Positions 16,136-25,042 of a stretch of DNA of 64,000 nucleotides are shown piece by piece (the first letter of the stretch is position 1; the number at the start of each line of letters is the position of its first letter). The DNA lies in assembly GCA_030148335.1 (NCBI GenBank), contig JASBTQ010000032.1, positions 124,001 through 188,000 of the forward strand. Direction: 5' to 3'. The DNA comes from Allomuricauda sp. GTDB taxonomy: Bacteria > Bacteroidota > Bacteroidia > Flavobacteriales > Flavobacteriaceae. The notes under the pieces are model-generated. The model worked only from the letters and a program-made list of their open reading frames with translations. It did no database searches and had not been told where the DNA came from. A program made the position numbers and the translations under genes.

Positions 16136-19078
16136 TTAGATATTCATCAAAAACCCTGTAAGGTTTTCCTTCCTGGACAGGCCGAGTTTTTTTCGCAATC
16201 GGTAACGGGCCAATTCCACACCGCCATTGGATATGTTCATCACCTCTGCAATTTCCTTGGTGGACATATTCATGAGCAGGTAGGTGGAAAGATCTAGTTC
16301 CCTTGGCGAAATATCGGGATATTTTTCCTTGAGTCTCTTCAAAAACTCAAAGTGTACATTTTTGATATGTTTTTCCAGGTCTTTCCAACTGTTGCCACTG
16401 ATTTCCTTTGTAATGCTTCTTTTCAGGGTGGTCAGTTGGGACTTGGTTTCCTCGTTCATGGACTCGATATCCATTTCCTTTAGTTTTTGGACGATATTGC
16501 TCAAGGTCTTGTTCTTTTTGACCACTTGTAGGGAGTTGCTCACCAATTCCTTGTCCTTGGACAGGATCTTGGTTTTTAACCTGTCCCTATTGAGTTTTTG
16601 GATCTTTTTTTCCAATCGGTACTGCTCCATCCGTATTTTGGACTCTTTTTCCAGGTATAATTTACGCTGCTCAATGGTCTCATAATATTTGTTCTTCCTG
16701 ATTTTGGCCCTGATCTGCAACCTGATCAAATAAATGGCCAAACAGCCCAAAACAAAGTATCCGATGTAGGAAATGGGATGTCGGTACCATGGCGGGCTTA
16801 TAGTAAAGGTCAGGGACGCTTGCTCGGACTCCACTCCATAGCTGTTCTTTTCCTTTACCCGCATGGTATAGGTACCTTCCCTGAGATTGGTATATTCCTT
16901 GAGGGCCTGTTTGGACCAATTGCTCCATTCATTGTCAAAAGGTTCCAGTTGGTAGGAATACTGGATATTGTCATTACTTTCAAAATCAGGGGAAGAAAAA
17001 GTGAATCTTACATTATTGTTGGCATACGGAAGTTCATGCTCCCTGTTTTTATGCTGTGGATTGCCTTGTACGATGGTTTTGTCCCCATAGGAAAAACTCC
17101 GGATGAACACTTTGGGCAAGGTCATGTTTTCCCGGGAAAATTGTGAATCGTAATGGGCAAGGCCATTGATTAGACCTATAAAGATATTGTTTGGGTCGAT
17201 GGTGTTCACGGATAGATAGTTGAAAACAAGGTTTCCCGTAAGGTTGGAAAATGGCTCCAGTACATTGACATATCCGGGGCCTTCCGATTTCATCAAAACA
17301 CCGATCCCATTGGATTGATCATAGGTGTACCATATATTTCCATACGCATCTTTATATACTGAATTTATTAAGGGGAGATCTTTGAACAGTTCGCTCATGA
17401 TCGGGTCTTCCCGAAAAACATCCAACTCTTTGGAATAGGTATAGAAGTGGTTTTCCGAAATGAAGTAAAGGGTATTGCCTATTTTTTTGAGGGTGTTTAT
17501 GCCAGTGTCATTATCATTCAGGGATGTAAACTTGTTCTTTATGTTGAGCTTTTGCAGATCATCTGCCAATTCGAGCTGGTACAGGAATTGATCACGGAGG
17601 AGCCAGACAAAATCGCCGTCCAACTCAAAATCCTTGGAAGAATTATAAAACCCGTCTATGGTCTTTTGAAACCTCAGCCCATGCGGACCGGTCATAAATA
17701 GAGAGAACCCCCCGTAGTTGGATCCAATGATATATCCCGGGTGACCTGGGATTTCCTTAAAACCAAAATATCCAGTATGGCCCAATACCCGATCCACCTT
17801 GTCCCTATCAATGACCAATGCCCCTTTGTTGTTGGCACAGATCAGTTCATCCCCGATAACCTGTATGTTCCATGATTGGGCCGCGGTCCCTTCCACCAAA
17901 CTGAAGGTGTCGTCCTTGAACGTCCCGTTCAATTTGTGATAGAATACCCCTTGGTTGGTGGCCACATACAGATTGCCATGGTGGGCAACAGTGGCATAGA
18001 CAGAACTCAAGTTGAGACTGGAGCTGAAATAGGTGAAGGGGGAGTTGATGTTCAGATAAGAGATTCCATTGTCCAGTCCCAGCCAAAGATTGCTCGAACT
18101 GTCTATAAATGAACTCAGGACCGTATTGTTCTTCAGGCCCTTTTTCAAATCTATTTGTTGAACGATCTCACCTTTGGAATTACAAATGACAATCCCTCCC
18201 AAAACTGAATTTAGTACAAAGAAATCGTCATTGATCTTTACCCCGCCCAGCGAACTGTTGTTTTTGATAAATTGATTTGCTTCGGTGTCCCAAGGGGAGA
18301 CACATTGCCCATCATAGATAAAAAGACCTGCTTCCAAGGTGGCAATCAATAATGTATTTGTTCCCAGCGAAAAAATACCCCAGATTTCATAGCCATTCAG
18401 TGACGATGTCCCTGGCAAAGTGACCATGTTACCACCCCTATATTCCAATATCCCTTTGGTCACCTCCTGAAAGTAAAGCCTATCCTCGGCCTTGAAGGAA
18501 AACTGGAACCTGCCCTCTGATGGCAATGGGGTTATAAGGTCATTTTTTAGAACATACACAGCTCCAAAAGACTGAAAAATGACCTCATCCTTAAAAAGAT
18601 GGATATTCCAGATAAAATCGGTCGACCTGAATTTGGTTTCCAAGATTTTTGGAATCAGTGAAACGTAGGTTAGCTCCCCATTTTCGTCCGATTCAAAATA
18701 TCCAAACTCATTGTATGCCCCTACATAAATCCGTCCTGATGCAGGATCGACCTTTACAGAGCGAACATTGTTCGAGTTGGGAATCTTATAGGTCTGCCAA
18801 GTGGAACCATCAAATTGTAACAGTCCGTTATTATTGGCAAAATAAACATTGCCATTGGTGTCCTGGTCAATATCCCAATTCTGTGTGCCACTCTGATATT
18901 CTGTCTTTGTGTAATTCGTGATACTGGGCAAACCATTGCCCTTGATCTGGCCATACATTGGCGTAAGGAACTGTACGGAAAATAGCACCACAAAGATCCA
19001 TTTGAACGGGATTTTCTGACTGTTTTCCTTGATGTTCCCATCGCGGCTGCAAAGCCTAAAAATGAGAAGAAAGACCAT
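16136..19078 (-). CDS. Membrane-spanning beta-propeller / triple-tyrosine / LuxR-type transcriptional regulator
   Basis: A 980-aa one-component regulator from the ATG at 19078 (a GTG at 19102 would add eight residues; the long N-terminal extension before the hydrophobic segment leaves the start uncertain). After a signal-like segment, residues about 60-700 carry repeated two-component-regulator propeller blades, then a Y_Y_Y domain (region with YSYQLEPFDNEWSNW), one membrane helix (ISYIGYFVLGCLAIYLI), a long charged coiled coil, and a C-terminal LuxR-type helix-turn-helix (SPRELDLS, STKEIAEVMNIS, VELARYRLRKKLGL). There is no histidine kinase or receiver domain, so a periplasmic signal would act directly on a membrane-tethered DNA-binding domain. 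It is divergent from the beta-glucan PUL and probably controls it. Confidence 0.9.
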   Translation of the reverse strand: MVFLLIFRLCSRDGNIKENSQKIPFKWIFVVLFSVQFLTPMYGQIKGNGLPSITNYTKTEYQSGTQNWDIDQDTNGNVYFANNNGLLQFDGSTWQTYKIPNSNNVRSVKVDPASGRIYVGAYNEFGYFESDENGELTYVSLIPKILETKFRSTDFIWNIHLFKDEVIFQSFGAVYVLKNDLITPLPSEGRFQFSFKAEDRLYFQEVTKGILEYRGGNMVTLPGTSSLNGYEIWGIFSLGTNTLLIATLEAGLFIYDGQCVSPWDTEANQFIKNNSSLGGVKINDDFFVLNSVLGGIVICNSKGEIVQQIDLKKGLKNNTVLSSFIDSSSNLWLGLDNGISYLNINSPFTYFSSSLNLSSVYATVAHHGNLYVATNQGVFYHKLNGTFKDDTFSLVEGTAAQSWNIQVIGDELICANNKGALVIDRDKVDRVLGHTGYFGFKEIPGHPGYIIGSNYGGFSLFMTGPHGLRFQKTIDGFYNSSKDFELDGDFVWLLRDQFLYQLELADDLQKLNIKNKFTSLNDNDTGINTLKKIGNTLYFISENHFYTYSKELDVFREDPIMSELFKDLPLINSVYKDAYGNIWYTYDQSNGIGVLMKSEGPGYVNVLEPFSNLTGNLVFNYLSVNTIDPNNIFIGLINGLAHYDSQFSRENMTLPKVFIRSFSYGDKTIVQGNPQHKNREHELPYANNNVRFTFSSPDFESNDNIQYSYQLEPFDNEWSNWSKQALKEYTNLREGTYTMRVKEKNSYGVESEQASLTFTISPPWYRHPISYIGYFVLGCLAIYLIRLQIRAKIRKNKYYETIEQRKLYLEKESKIRMEQYRLEKKIQKLNRDRLKTKILSKDKELVSNSLQVVKKNKTLSNIVQKLKEMDIESMNEETKSQLTTLKRSITKEISGNSWKDLEKHIKNVHFEFLKRLKEKYPDISPRELDLSTYLLMNMSTKEIAEVMNISNGGVELARYRLRKKLGLSRKENLTGFLMNI

Positions 19079-19206
19079 TTGGAGACTACCTATACTTTTC
19101 ACTGGTTCTGTGCTTGCGGTGCAATTTATCCGTTTGTTGTGTTTTTTACAAAATGCAGCATGACCAAGATAAGTATTATTAAATATTTAAATAAATGTAA
19201 ATCAAT

Positions 19207-19214
19207 CAAATATA
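19207..19214 (-). promoter_or_regulatory. Candidate -7 element for the propeller/LuxR regulator
   Basis: The minus strand reads TATATTTG, an exact TAnnTTTG match, about 130 bp upstream of the regulator start and immediately next to the direct repeats at 19223-19269. No clear -33 was found. Confidence 0.35.
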
Positions 19215-19222
19215 ATTTTTTA

Positions 19223-19269
19223 TGATGTGTTTTTGTAAGATTGTTTTTTTGTTTTGATGTGTTTTTGTA
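19223..19269 (+). repeat. 15-bp direct repeat upstream of susC, candidate operator
   Basis: TGATGTGTTTTTGTA occurs at 19223-19237 and again at 19255-19269, exact copies 32 bp apart (three helical turns, same face of DNA). They lie between the divergent regulator and susC, about 93 bp upstream of the susC start. The adjacent LuxR-type regulator is the obvious candidate to bind them. I found no exact TAnnTTTG box for susC between the repeats and its ATG, which would fit an activator-dependent promoter. Confidence 0.6.
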
Positions 19270-19361
19270 GGGGAATTTGATTGTGATATTGCCAAAATCA
19301 TATCTATTATCGCTGCAAAATGCACATTTTTTTAACATTAATTAACTTAAACTAACAACAC

Positions 19362-22300
19362 ATGAAGCTAACAAAGTCATATGTATTATGTGCTTTATCT
19401 TTACTGTTTACCGTGTTCGTACAGGCCCAGGACTCAACTGTCCGAGGCACGGTCAAGGATGAAAGTGGTGCTCCGCTTCCAGGGGCATCTGTTATTCTCA
19501 AAAATACATCCAGGGGTACCACCACGGATTTTGATGGGAATTTTGAAATAGAGGCCCCTTCGGATGGAACCTTGGTTTTCACTTATGTTGGTTACACACC
19601 AGCTGAGGAAGCAATCGCGGGTAGGTCTCAAATAGATGTCACATTGCAACCTGATGTGAGTCTTCTGGATGAAATTGTGGTCGTAGGGTACGGTACCCAA
19701 AAGAAGAGCGTGGTCACAGGTGCCATATCCGGGGTAAAGGAAAGTGATCTTCAAGATCTGCCCATCAATCGGGTGGAGCAATCCTTGCAGGGTAGGGCGT
19801 CCGGTATCACCATCGCTGCAAATTCTGGGCAACCCGGTGCAGCATCCACCATTCGTGTCCGGGGAATCACTACCCTGAACAACAACGAACCCCTTTGGGT
19901 AGTTGACGGTGTGATTGTGGATGCAGGAGGAATCGGCTATCTCAACCAATCCGATATTGCTTCCATTGAAGTATTGAAGGACGCCGCTTCTGCGGCCATT
20001 TACGGATCTCGGGCGGCGGCCGGGGTTATCCTTGTCACTACCAAAAGCGGTAGATCTGGCAAATTGTCCATTAATTACAATGGCTATACAGGTATGTCGG
20101 CTCCGGCAAGAAAATTGGACCTTCTGAATGCCACCCAATATGCCACTTTACGAAACGAAGCCTCTGTGGCCGGGGGAGGGAATGTCCTTTTTCCGAATCC
20201 GGAATCCTATGGAAAGGGAACAGATTGGCAGGAACAGATCTTTAGCAACAGTGCCAAGCGGGAGAACCATGAGATCAGTGTGAGCGGTGGAAGTGAAAAA
20301 TCCACGTTTTATGCCTCTTTTGGTTACTTGGACCAAGAGGGTATCGTGGTTTCTGACATTTCCCATTACATCAGAAAAAATTTCCGGTTGAACTCCACAC
20401 ACCAAATCAACGATTACCTCAAGGTGGGCCAGACTTTTGGATACTCCAATGAAAAGAACGCGGCAATCGATGGGAACACCTTCTATGGTGGTCCTTTATC
20501 ATCTGCGGTCAATTTGGATCCGATAACACCTGCAATAGAGACCGATCCTGCTGTTTTGAGCGGGGTTCCCTATGTGGATGGAACCGGAAGTTTACGACCT
20601 GACCTTATTTTGGCACCAAATGGCTTTCCCTATGGCATTTCCACTTTGGTGGGACAAGAGATGACCAATCCCTTGGCCTTTACCAAAACAAGGTTGGGGA
20701 ACCATAGCTGGTCGGACAATTTTGTGGGCAATGCGTATGTTGAGGTGGAGCCCATCGAAAATTTGAGGATACGGAGCACCTTTGGGGGCAAGCTGGCCTA
20801 TTGGGGAGGGGAATCATTCAATCCGGTTGCCTTTTTGACCTCTTCTTTTGTGACATCCCAAAATAGCTTGAGCAGAAACACCAACAAGGGTTTTGGCTGG
20901 AACATTGAAAATACCGCTTCCTACAACAAAGCTCTAGGAGGCCATGATTTTACGGTGCTATTGGGCCAAGGTGTCTATGTGGACAATATCACCGAAGGAC
21001 AGTCTATCACCTATAACAACATTCCGGTCAACAATTACAAGGATGCATCTTTCAATTTTGACATTCCCACAGAACAGATCAATGCCAGTGCCTATACTGG
21101 GGTGATCCATAAGGTGACCTCTCTATTTGCAAGGCTGAACTATGCCTTCCAAGAAAAATACCTGTTTACGGGCATTGTGCGACGGGACGGTTCAAGTCGT
21201 TTCGGGTCCAATAATAAGTTTGGGATATTTCCATCCTTTTCAGCGGGGTGGGCGGCCAATAAGGAAAATTTTTGGCCAGAGAACAATATTGTGAACCAAT
21301 TGAAGATCCGGGGAAGCTATGGCGTAACGGGTAGTGACCAGATAGGTGACTTTAAATACCTGTCCACTATAGGTGATGGCCGAAACTACGCAGTGGGAAA
21401 CACAGGATCGGTGGTCATCGGAAACAGTCCCGATGCACCTGCAAACCCAGATTTGAAATGGGAAGAGACCAGCCAGACCAATATTGGGTTGGATGCGACC
21501 CTTTTCAATGGATTGAACGTGACCTTTGATTGGTATTACAAAAAAACCACGGGCATTTTAAGGGATGTGCCCCTTCCAGGCTATGTCGGTGCCACCGGAA
21601 GTCCGGCAGGCAACGTGGCCGATATGGAAAACAAGGGTGTGGACCTAGGGTTGAGCTATAACCGAAGTTTTGGTGATTTTCGGTTTTCGTTGAGTGGTAA
21701 CATGTCCACAGTGCACAATGAGGTCACCTTTTTGGGAGAAGGCGTTGAGTTTTTATCAGGGGGTACTACGGTGCAGGCCAGTACCTTTCCGATTACGCGA
21801 ACCCAAGTGGGCCAGCCCGTCAATTCATTTTATGGATTTGTGACCGATGGCATCTTCCAGAACCAAGCCGAGATAGACGCCTATGTAAATTCTGAAGGGG
21901 CGCCGATGCAACCTGTCGCCAAACCAGGGGATTTTAGGTGGAAGGATGTCAATGGCGATGGTTCAATAACGGATGATGACAGGGATTTCATAGGAAGTTC
22001 CATACCCAAGGTGACCTTTGGTATCAACCTTAATTTGAACTACAAAAATTTTGACCTGCTTGTATTTGCACAAGGCGCAGCGGGAAACAAGATTTTCCAA
22101 GCCTTACGCCGATTGGATATTGGGAGTGCCAATTTCCAGGCATCGGCTTTGGGCAGATGGTCCGGGGAAGGTTCGTCCAACTCTTTTCCAAGGCTTACGA
22201 CCAACGACACCAATAAGAACTTTACCAATCCCTCCGATTTCTATTTGGAGGATGGGGACTACCTGAGGTTCAAGACCATACAGTTTGGGTACACCTTGCC

Positions 22301-22484
22301 ACAAGAAGTTTTGAACAAAGTGGGTATCTCCAAAATTCGGTTGTATGTGACAGGGGAAAACCTGTTCACGTTTACAAAATACACAGGATTTGACCCGGAA
22401 ATAGGGGGCAATGTATTTGGGATAGATCGGGGCTATTATCCACAGGCCAGATCAGGAATGTTGGGCATTAATCTACAATTCTAA
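19362..22484 (+). CDS. SusC/RagA-family TonB-dependent transporter of the beta-glucan-type PUL
   Basis: A 1040-aa outer-membrane transporter. Signal peptide ending at VQAQ, then a carboxypeptidase-regulatory-like domain (about 25-100), the SusC signature LLDEIVVVGYGTQKKS near 105-120, a plug domain with VLKDAASAAIYGSRAAAGVI near 205-225, and a barrel ending GINLQF. It imports oligosaccharides captured by the SusD partner encoded 10 bp downstream. It heads a rightward unit SusC-SusD-PKD lipoprotein, followed after a terminator by GH30 and GH5. Confidence 0.97.
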   Translation: MKLTKSYVLCALSLLFTVFVQAQDSTVRGTVKDESGAPLPGASVILKNTSRGTTTDFDGNFEIEAPSDGTLVFTYVGYTPAEEAIAGRSQIDVTLQPDVSLLDEIVVVGYGTQKKSVVTGAISGVKESDLQDLPINRVEQSLQGRASGITIAANSGQPGAASTIRVRGITTLNNNEPLWVVDGVIVDAGGIGYLNQSDIASIEVLKDAASAAIYGSRAAAGVILVTTKSGRSGKLSINYNGYTGMSAPARKLDLLNATQYATLRNEASVAGGGNVLFPNPESYGKGTDWQEQIFSNSAKRENHEISVSGGSEKSTFYASFGYLDQEGIVVSDISHYIRKNFRLNSTHQINDYLKVGQTFGYSNEKNAAIDGNTFYGGPLSSAVNLDPITPAIETDPAVLSGVPYVDGTGSLRPDLILAPNGFPYGISTLVGQEMTNPLAFTKTRLGNHSWSDNFVGNAYVEVEPIENLRIRSTFGGKLAYWGGESFNPVAFLTSSFVTSQNSLSRNTNKGFGWNIENTASYNKALGGHDFTVLLGQGVYVDNITEGQSITYNNIPVNNYKDASFNFDIPTEQINASAYTGVIHKVTSLFARLNYAFQEKYLFTGIVRRDGSSRFGSNNKFGIFPSFSAGWAANKENFWPENNIVNQLKIRGSYGVTGSDQIGDFKYLSTIGDGRNYAVGNTGSVVIGNSPDAPANPDLKWEETSQTNIGLDATLFNGLNVTFDWYYKKTTGILRDVPLPGYVGATGSPAGNVADMENKGVDLGLSYNRSFGDFRFSLSGNMSTVHNEVTFLGEGVEFLSGGTTVQASTFPITRTQVGQPVNSFYGFVTDGIFQNQAEIDAYVNSEGAPMQPVAKPGDFRWKDVNGDGSITDDDRDFIGSSIPKVTFGINLNLNYKNFDLLVFAQGAAGNKIFQALRRLDIGSANFQASALGRWSGEGSSNSFPRLTTNDTNKNFTNPSDFYLEDGDYLRFKTIQFGYTLPQEVLNKVGISKIRLYVTGENLFTFTKYTGFDPEIGGNVFGIDRGYYPQARSGMLGINLQF

Positions 22485-22494
22485 AAAAAAGAGT

Positions 22495-24006
22495 ATGAAA
22501 CTGAGAAACATAAATAAATTGGTTTTTGGTTCAATCTTGGTTTTGGCATTCACTTCCTGTACCAAGGAATTTTTGGATGTGGAACCCAAAGGGACCTATC
22601 TGGAAGAGAACTACTATAGCAATGAAAATCAAGCCTACTCAGGTTTGATAGCCATTTACGATGTACTGGGCAAGGAGTCCAGGGGGTTTGAGAACATGGT
22701 CACGATGATGAACGCCGGATCGGACGATCACCACGCTGGCGGTGGGGGACCGGATGATGGAGCGGGAATCCATGCGTTTGCCAATTACACCATTACGGCC
22801 TCCAACATTCCTGCAAGCTATTGGAACGACTATTTCCAAGGCATATTCAGGGCCAATGTGTTGATTTCCAAACTGCCCGACATCCCTATGGGGGAAGGCA
22901 ATAGGATCAGGTTTACTGCAGAGGCCAAAGCCCTTCGTGCCTATTTTTACTTTCAATTGGTGCGGATGTTCGGAAACATTCCGCTCATTGTGGAACCGCT
23001 TCCAACAGCGGAGATATACAATGTGGAGCAGGCTCCAAAAGAAGCTGTATATGCACAGATCGAGACCGATTTGGAAGAGGCAAAGAACGGCCTTCCCGAT
23101 ATGGTGAACCTTTCCACAGAGGCAGGGCGTTTCTCCAAAGGAGCGGCACAGGCTTTGTTGGGCAAGGTATATCTCTACAATGGCAAGAGCAGTCAAGCGG
23201 CTGCAGAACTGGCAGAAGTAAATGGAACACCGGGCGGAACCAGTAAATATGGGTACCGCTTGTTGGACGATTTTGCCGATCTGTGGGATTTCACCAATAC
23301 CTTCAATTCGGAATCCATTTTGGAAACCACCAATACCAATCAAAGTAATGCCGATTGGGGTTTTTGGGGCTCTGGTGCCGATGAGGGCAACAGCATCAAT
23401 ATTATGGTGGGTCCTCGCAGTTATGTGAGAAGTGCCACTTCCACCGCGCCGGACTTTGCACCTGGCTGGAGTTTCAATGTGTTTACCGACGAGTTCTATG
23501 ATGTGATCGAGAACGATCCCAGATTTGACGAGACCATCGCCAATCTAAAAGCATATGAGGAAGCAGGGGAGATCGAATATTTGTATGGTGATCAAGACAC
23601 GGGGTACTATTTGAAGAAGTTTATGCCATTGAACAGCGATGCCACCACTGGCGGAGGGGTCAAGGAGTTGAACTATCAGCAACACGTATATATGATCCGT
23701 TTGGCCGATACCTATCTTTTGGAAGCAGAGGCCTTGGGCGGTTCTGGAACAAGGGCACAGGCCTTATTGGATGCAGTCCGTGCCAGGGTAGGATTGTCAC
23801 CGGTTCCCGTTTCCCTTCAGGCCATATGGAATGAAAGGCGTATCGAGTTGGCAGGGGAAGGACATAGATGGTTCGATTTGGTCCGTACAGGGAATGCCGC
23901 CACTGCCTTGGCAGATAAGGGGTTTGTTGCAGGCAAAAACGAAGTGCTGCCCATTCCGTTACGGGAAATGGAAAACACTCTGATCGTTCAAAACCCCAAT
24001 TATTGA
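22495..24006 (+). CDS. SusD/RagB-family outer-membrane lipoprotein
   Basis: A 503-aa glycan-binding lipoprotein with lipobox FTSC at about residue 22, the N-terminal CTKEFLDVEPKGTYLEENYY motif, the EAKALRAYFYFQLVRMFGNIPL motif near 140-165 and the C-terminal IWNERRIELAGEGHRWFDLVRTG signature typical of SusD. Complete and of normal length. It pairs with the SusC encoded 10 bp upstream and forms the lid that delivers oligosaccharide to it. Confidence 0.97.
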   Translation: MKLRNINKLVFGSILVLAFTSCTKEFLDVEPKGTYLEENYYSNENQAYSGLIAIYDVLGKESRGFENMVTMMNAGSDDHHAGGGGPDDGAGIHAFANYTITASNIPASYWNDYFQGIFRANVLISKLPDIPMGEGNRIRFTAEAKALRAYFYFQLVRMFGNIPLIVEPLPTAEIYNVEQAPKEAVYAQIETDLEEAKNGLPDMVNLSTEAGRFSKGAAQALLGKVYLYNGKSSQAAAELAEVNGTPGGTSKYGYRLLDDFADLWDFTNTFNSESILETTNTNQSNADWGFWGSGADEGNSINIMVGPRSYVRSATSTAPDFAPGWSFNVFTDEFYDVIENDPRFDETIANLKAYEEAGEIEYLYGDQDTGYYLKKFMPLNSDATTGGGVKELNYQQHVYMIRLADTYLLEAEALGGSGTRAQALLDAVRARVGLSPVPVSLQAIWNERRIELAGEGHRWFDLVRTGNAATALADKGFVAGKNEVLPIPLREMENTLIVQNPNY

Positions 24007-24017
24007 TCAACCATTAA

Positions 24018-24890
24018 ATGAATTTTGTTATGAGTTTAAAACATAAAATAACCAATAACTATAGATTGATCATCCTGGTCATATTCGGTATGGTCACATT
24101 GGCTTCATGCACCCCGGAGGACTCCTTTGGCAACAATGGATTGACCGATAACAATGTGGATGCATCCTTCACCATAACTCCTGTCGAGGGTGAATCCAAT
24201 AGATATGTGCTGGAAGCAAACACCACCAATGTCATTGCCTCCAAATGGAACATCGGGGAGGGAATATACCAAGGCAAGTCCACCGAGGAAATCTTTCTAC
24301 CTGATGCAGGGAACTATACCATTACCCACATTGCTATAGGAAGGGGAGGTACAACCATAAGCAGTTCCCAAGAACTGGTTGTGGAAGAGTCTGATCCCAA
24401 TGCTGGAAACTTGGTTGTAGGAGGCAAGTTTGAAACTGAAGAGGATATTGCCCAATGGACCATTTTGAACATAAGTGCATCAGGGGCAAATTGGACCTTC
24501 GGTTCAGGCACCGCTACCATTACGGCAAGTGATTGGAACCAACAGGGCATCTTTCAGGCCATAGAAGTGCAAGGCGGTAAAAACTATGCCGTGGATATGA
24601 CCGTGCAAGGTGAAGGATCAGTGGATACTTGGTTTGAGGTCTATGTGTCCACAACAGCACCGGTCCAAGGATCCGATTATTCCGCCGATGGCACCAAGAT
24701 AGGTTTGAACACCTGGAACGGTTGTGGCAATGCCCCATTTAGTGGCAAACTCTCCCAGCTTAGTTGTGCTGGTGAAGGAAATATTGTAAGTTTTGATACC
24801 GACACCACGGTCTATCTGGTCATCAAGTGCGGAGGTGGAAACGTGGGAGCTATCACAATTGACAATGTGGAACTTAGAGGGACCAATTAA
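24018..24890 (+). CDS. PKD-domain surface glycan-binding lipoprotein (SusE position)
   Basis: A 290-aa lipoprotein (lipobox LASC; start ATG 24018, with an alternative ATG at 24030). Residues about 50-130 form a PKD-like Ig domain (ASFTITPVEGESNRYVLE ... NYTITHIAIGRGGTT), and the C-terminal ~150 residues form a beta-sandwich resembling carbohydrate-binding modules (GGKFETEEDIAQWTIL ... VYLVIKCGGGNVGAI). No catalytic motif. It follows SusD by 11 bp and ends just before a strong terminator. Inferred role: second surface glycan-binding protein that concentrates substrate for the SusCD transporter. Confidence 0.78.
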   Translation: MNFVMSLKHKITNNYRLIILVIFGMVTLASCTPEDSFGNNGLTDNNVDASFTITPVEGESNRYVLEANTTNVIASKWNIGEGIYQGKSTEEIFLPDAGNYTITHIAIGRGGTTISSSQELVVEESDPNAGNLVVGGKFETEEDIAQWTILNISASGANWTFGSGTATITASDWNQQGIFQAIEVQGGKNYAVDMTVQGEGSVDTWFEVYVSTTAPVQGSDYSADGTKIGLNTWNGCGNAPFSGKLSQLSCAGEGNIVSFDTDTTVYLVIKCGGGNVGAITIDNVELRGTN

Positions 24891-24928
24891 AAATAAATTA
24901 GTTGATTTGAGTTAGTTTTTTTAATTCA

Positions 24929-24962
24929 AGGCCCATGGTCTTATTGGCCATGGGCTATTTTT
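24929..24962 (+). terminator. Rho-independent terminator after the SusC-SusD-PKD genes
   Basis: Perfect 8-bp GC-rich stem GCCCATGG (24931-24938) with CCATGGGC (24948-24955), a 9-nt loop, followed by TATTTTTAAA. It separates the transport/binding genes from the two glycoside hydrolase genes. Confidence 0.85.
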
Positions 24963-25042
24963 AAAGTATTGCCATCATTGACATACAATAGGTATATATG
25001 GTTTGCATATTGTCAAGATAAAGCTAAAGAAAGAAGATAAAG

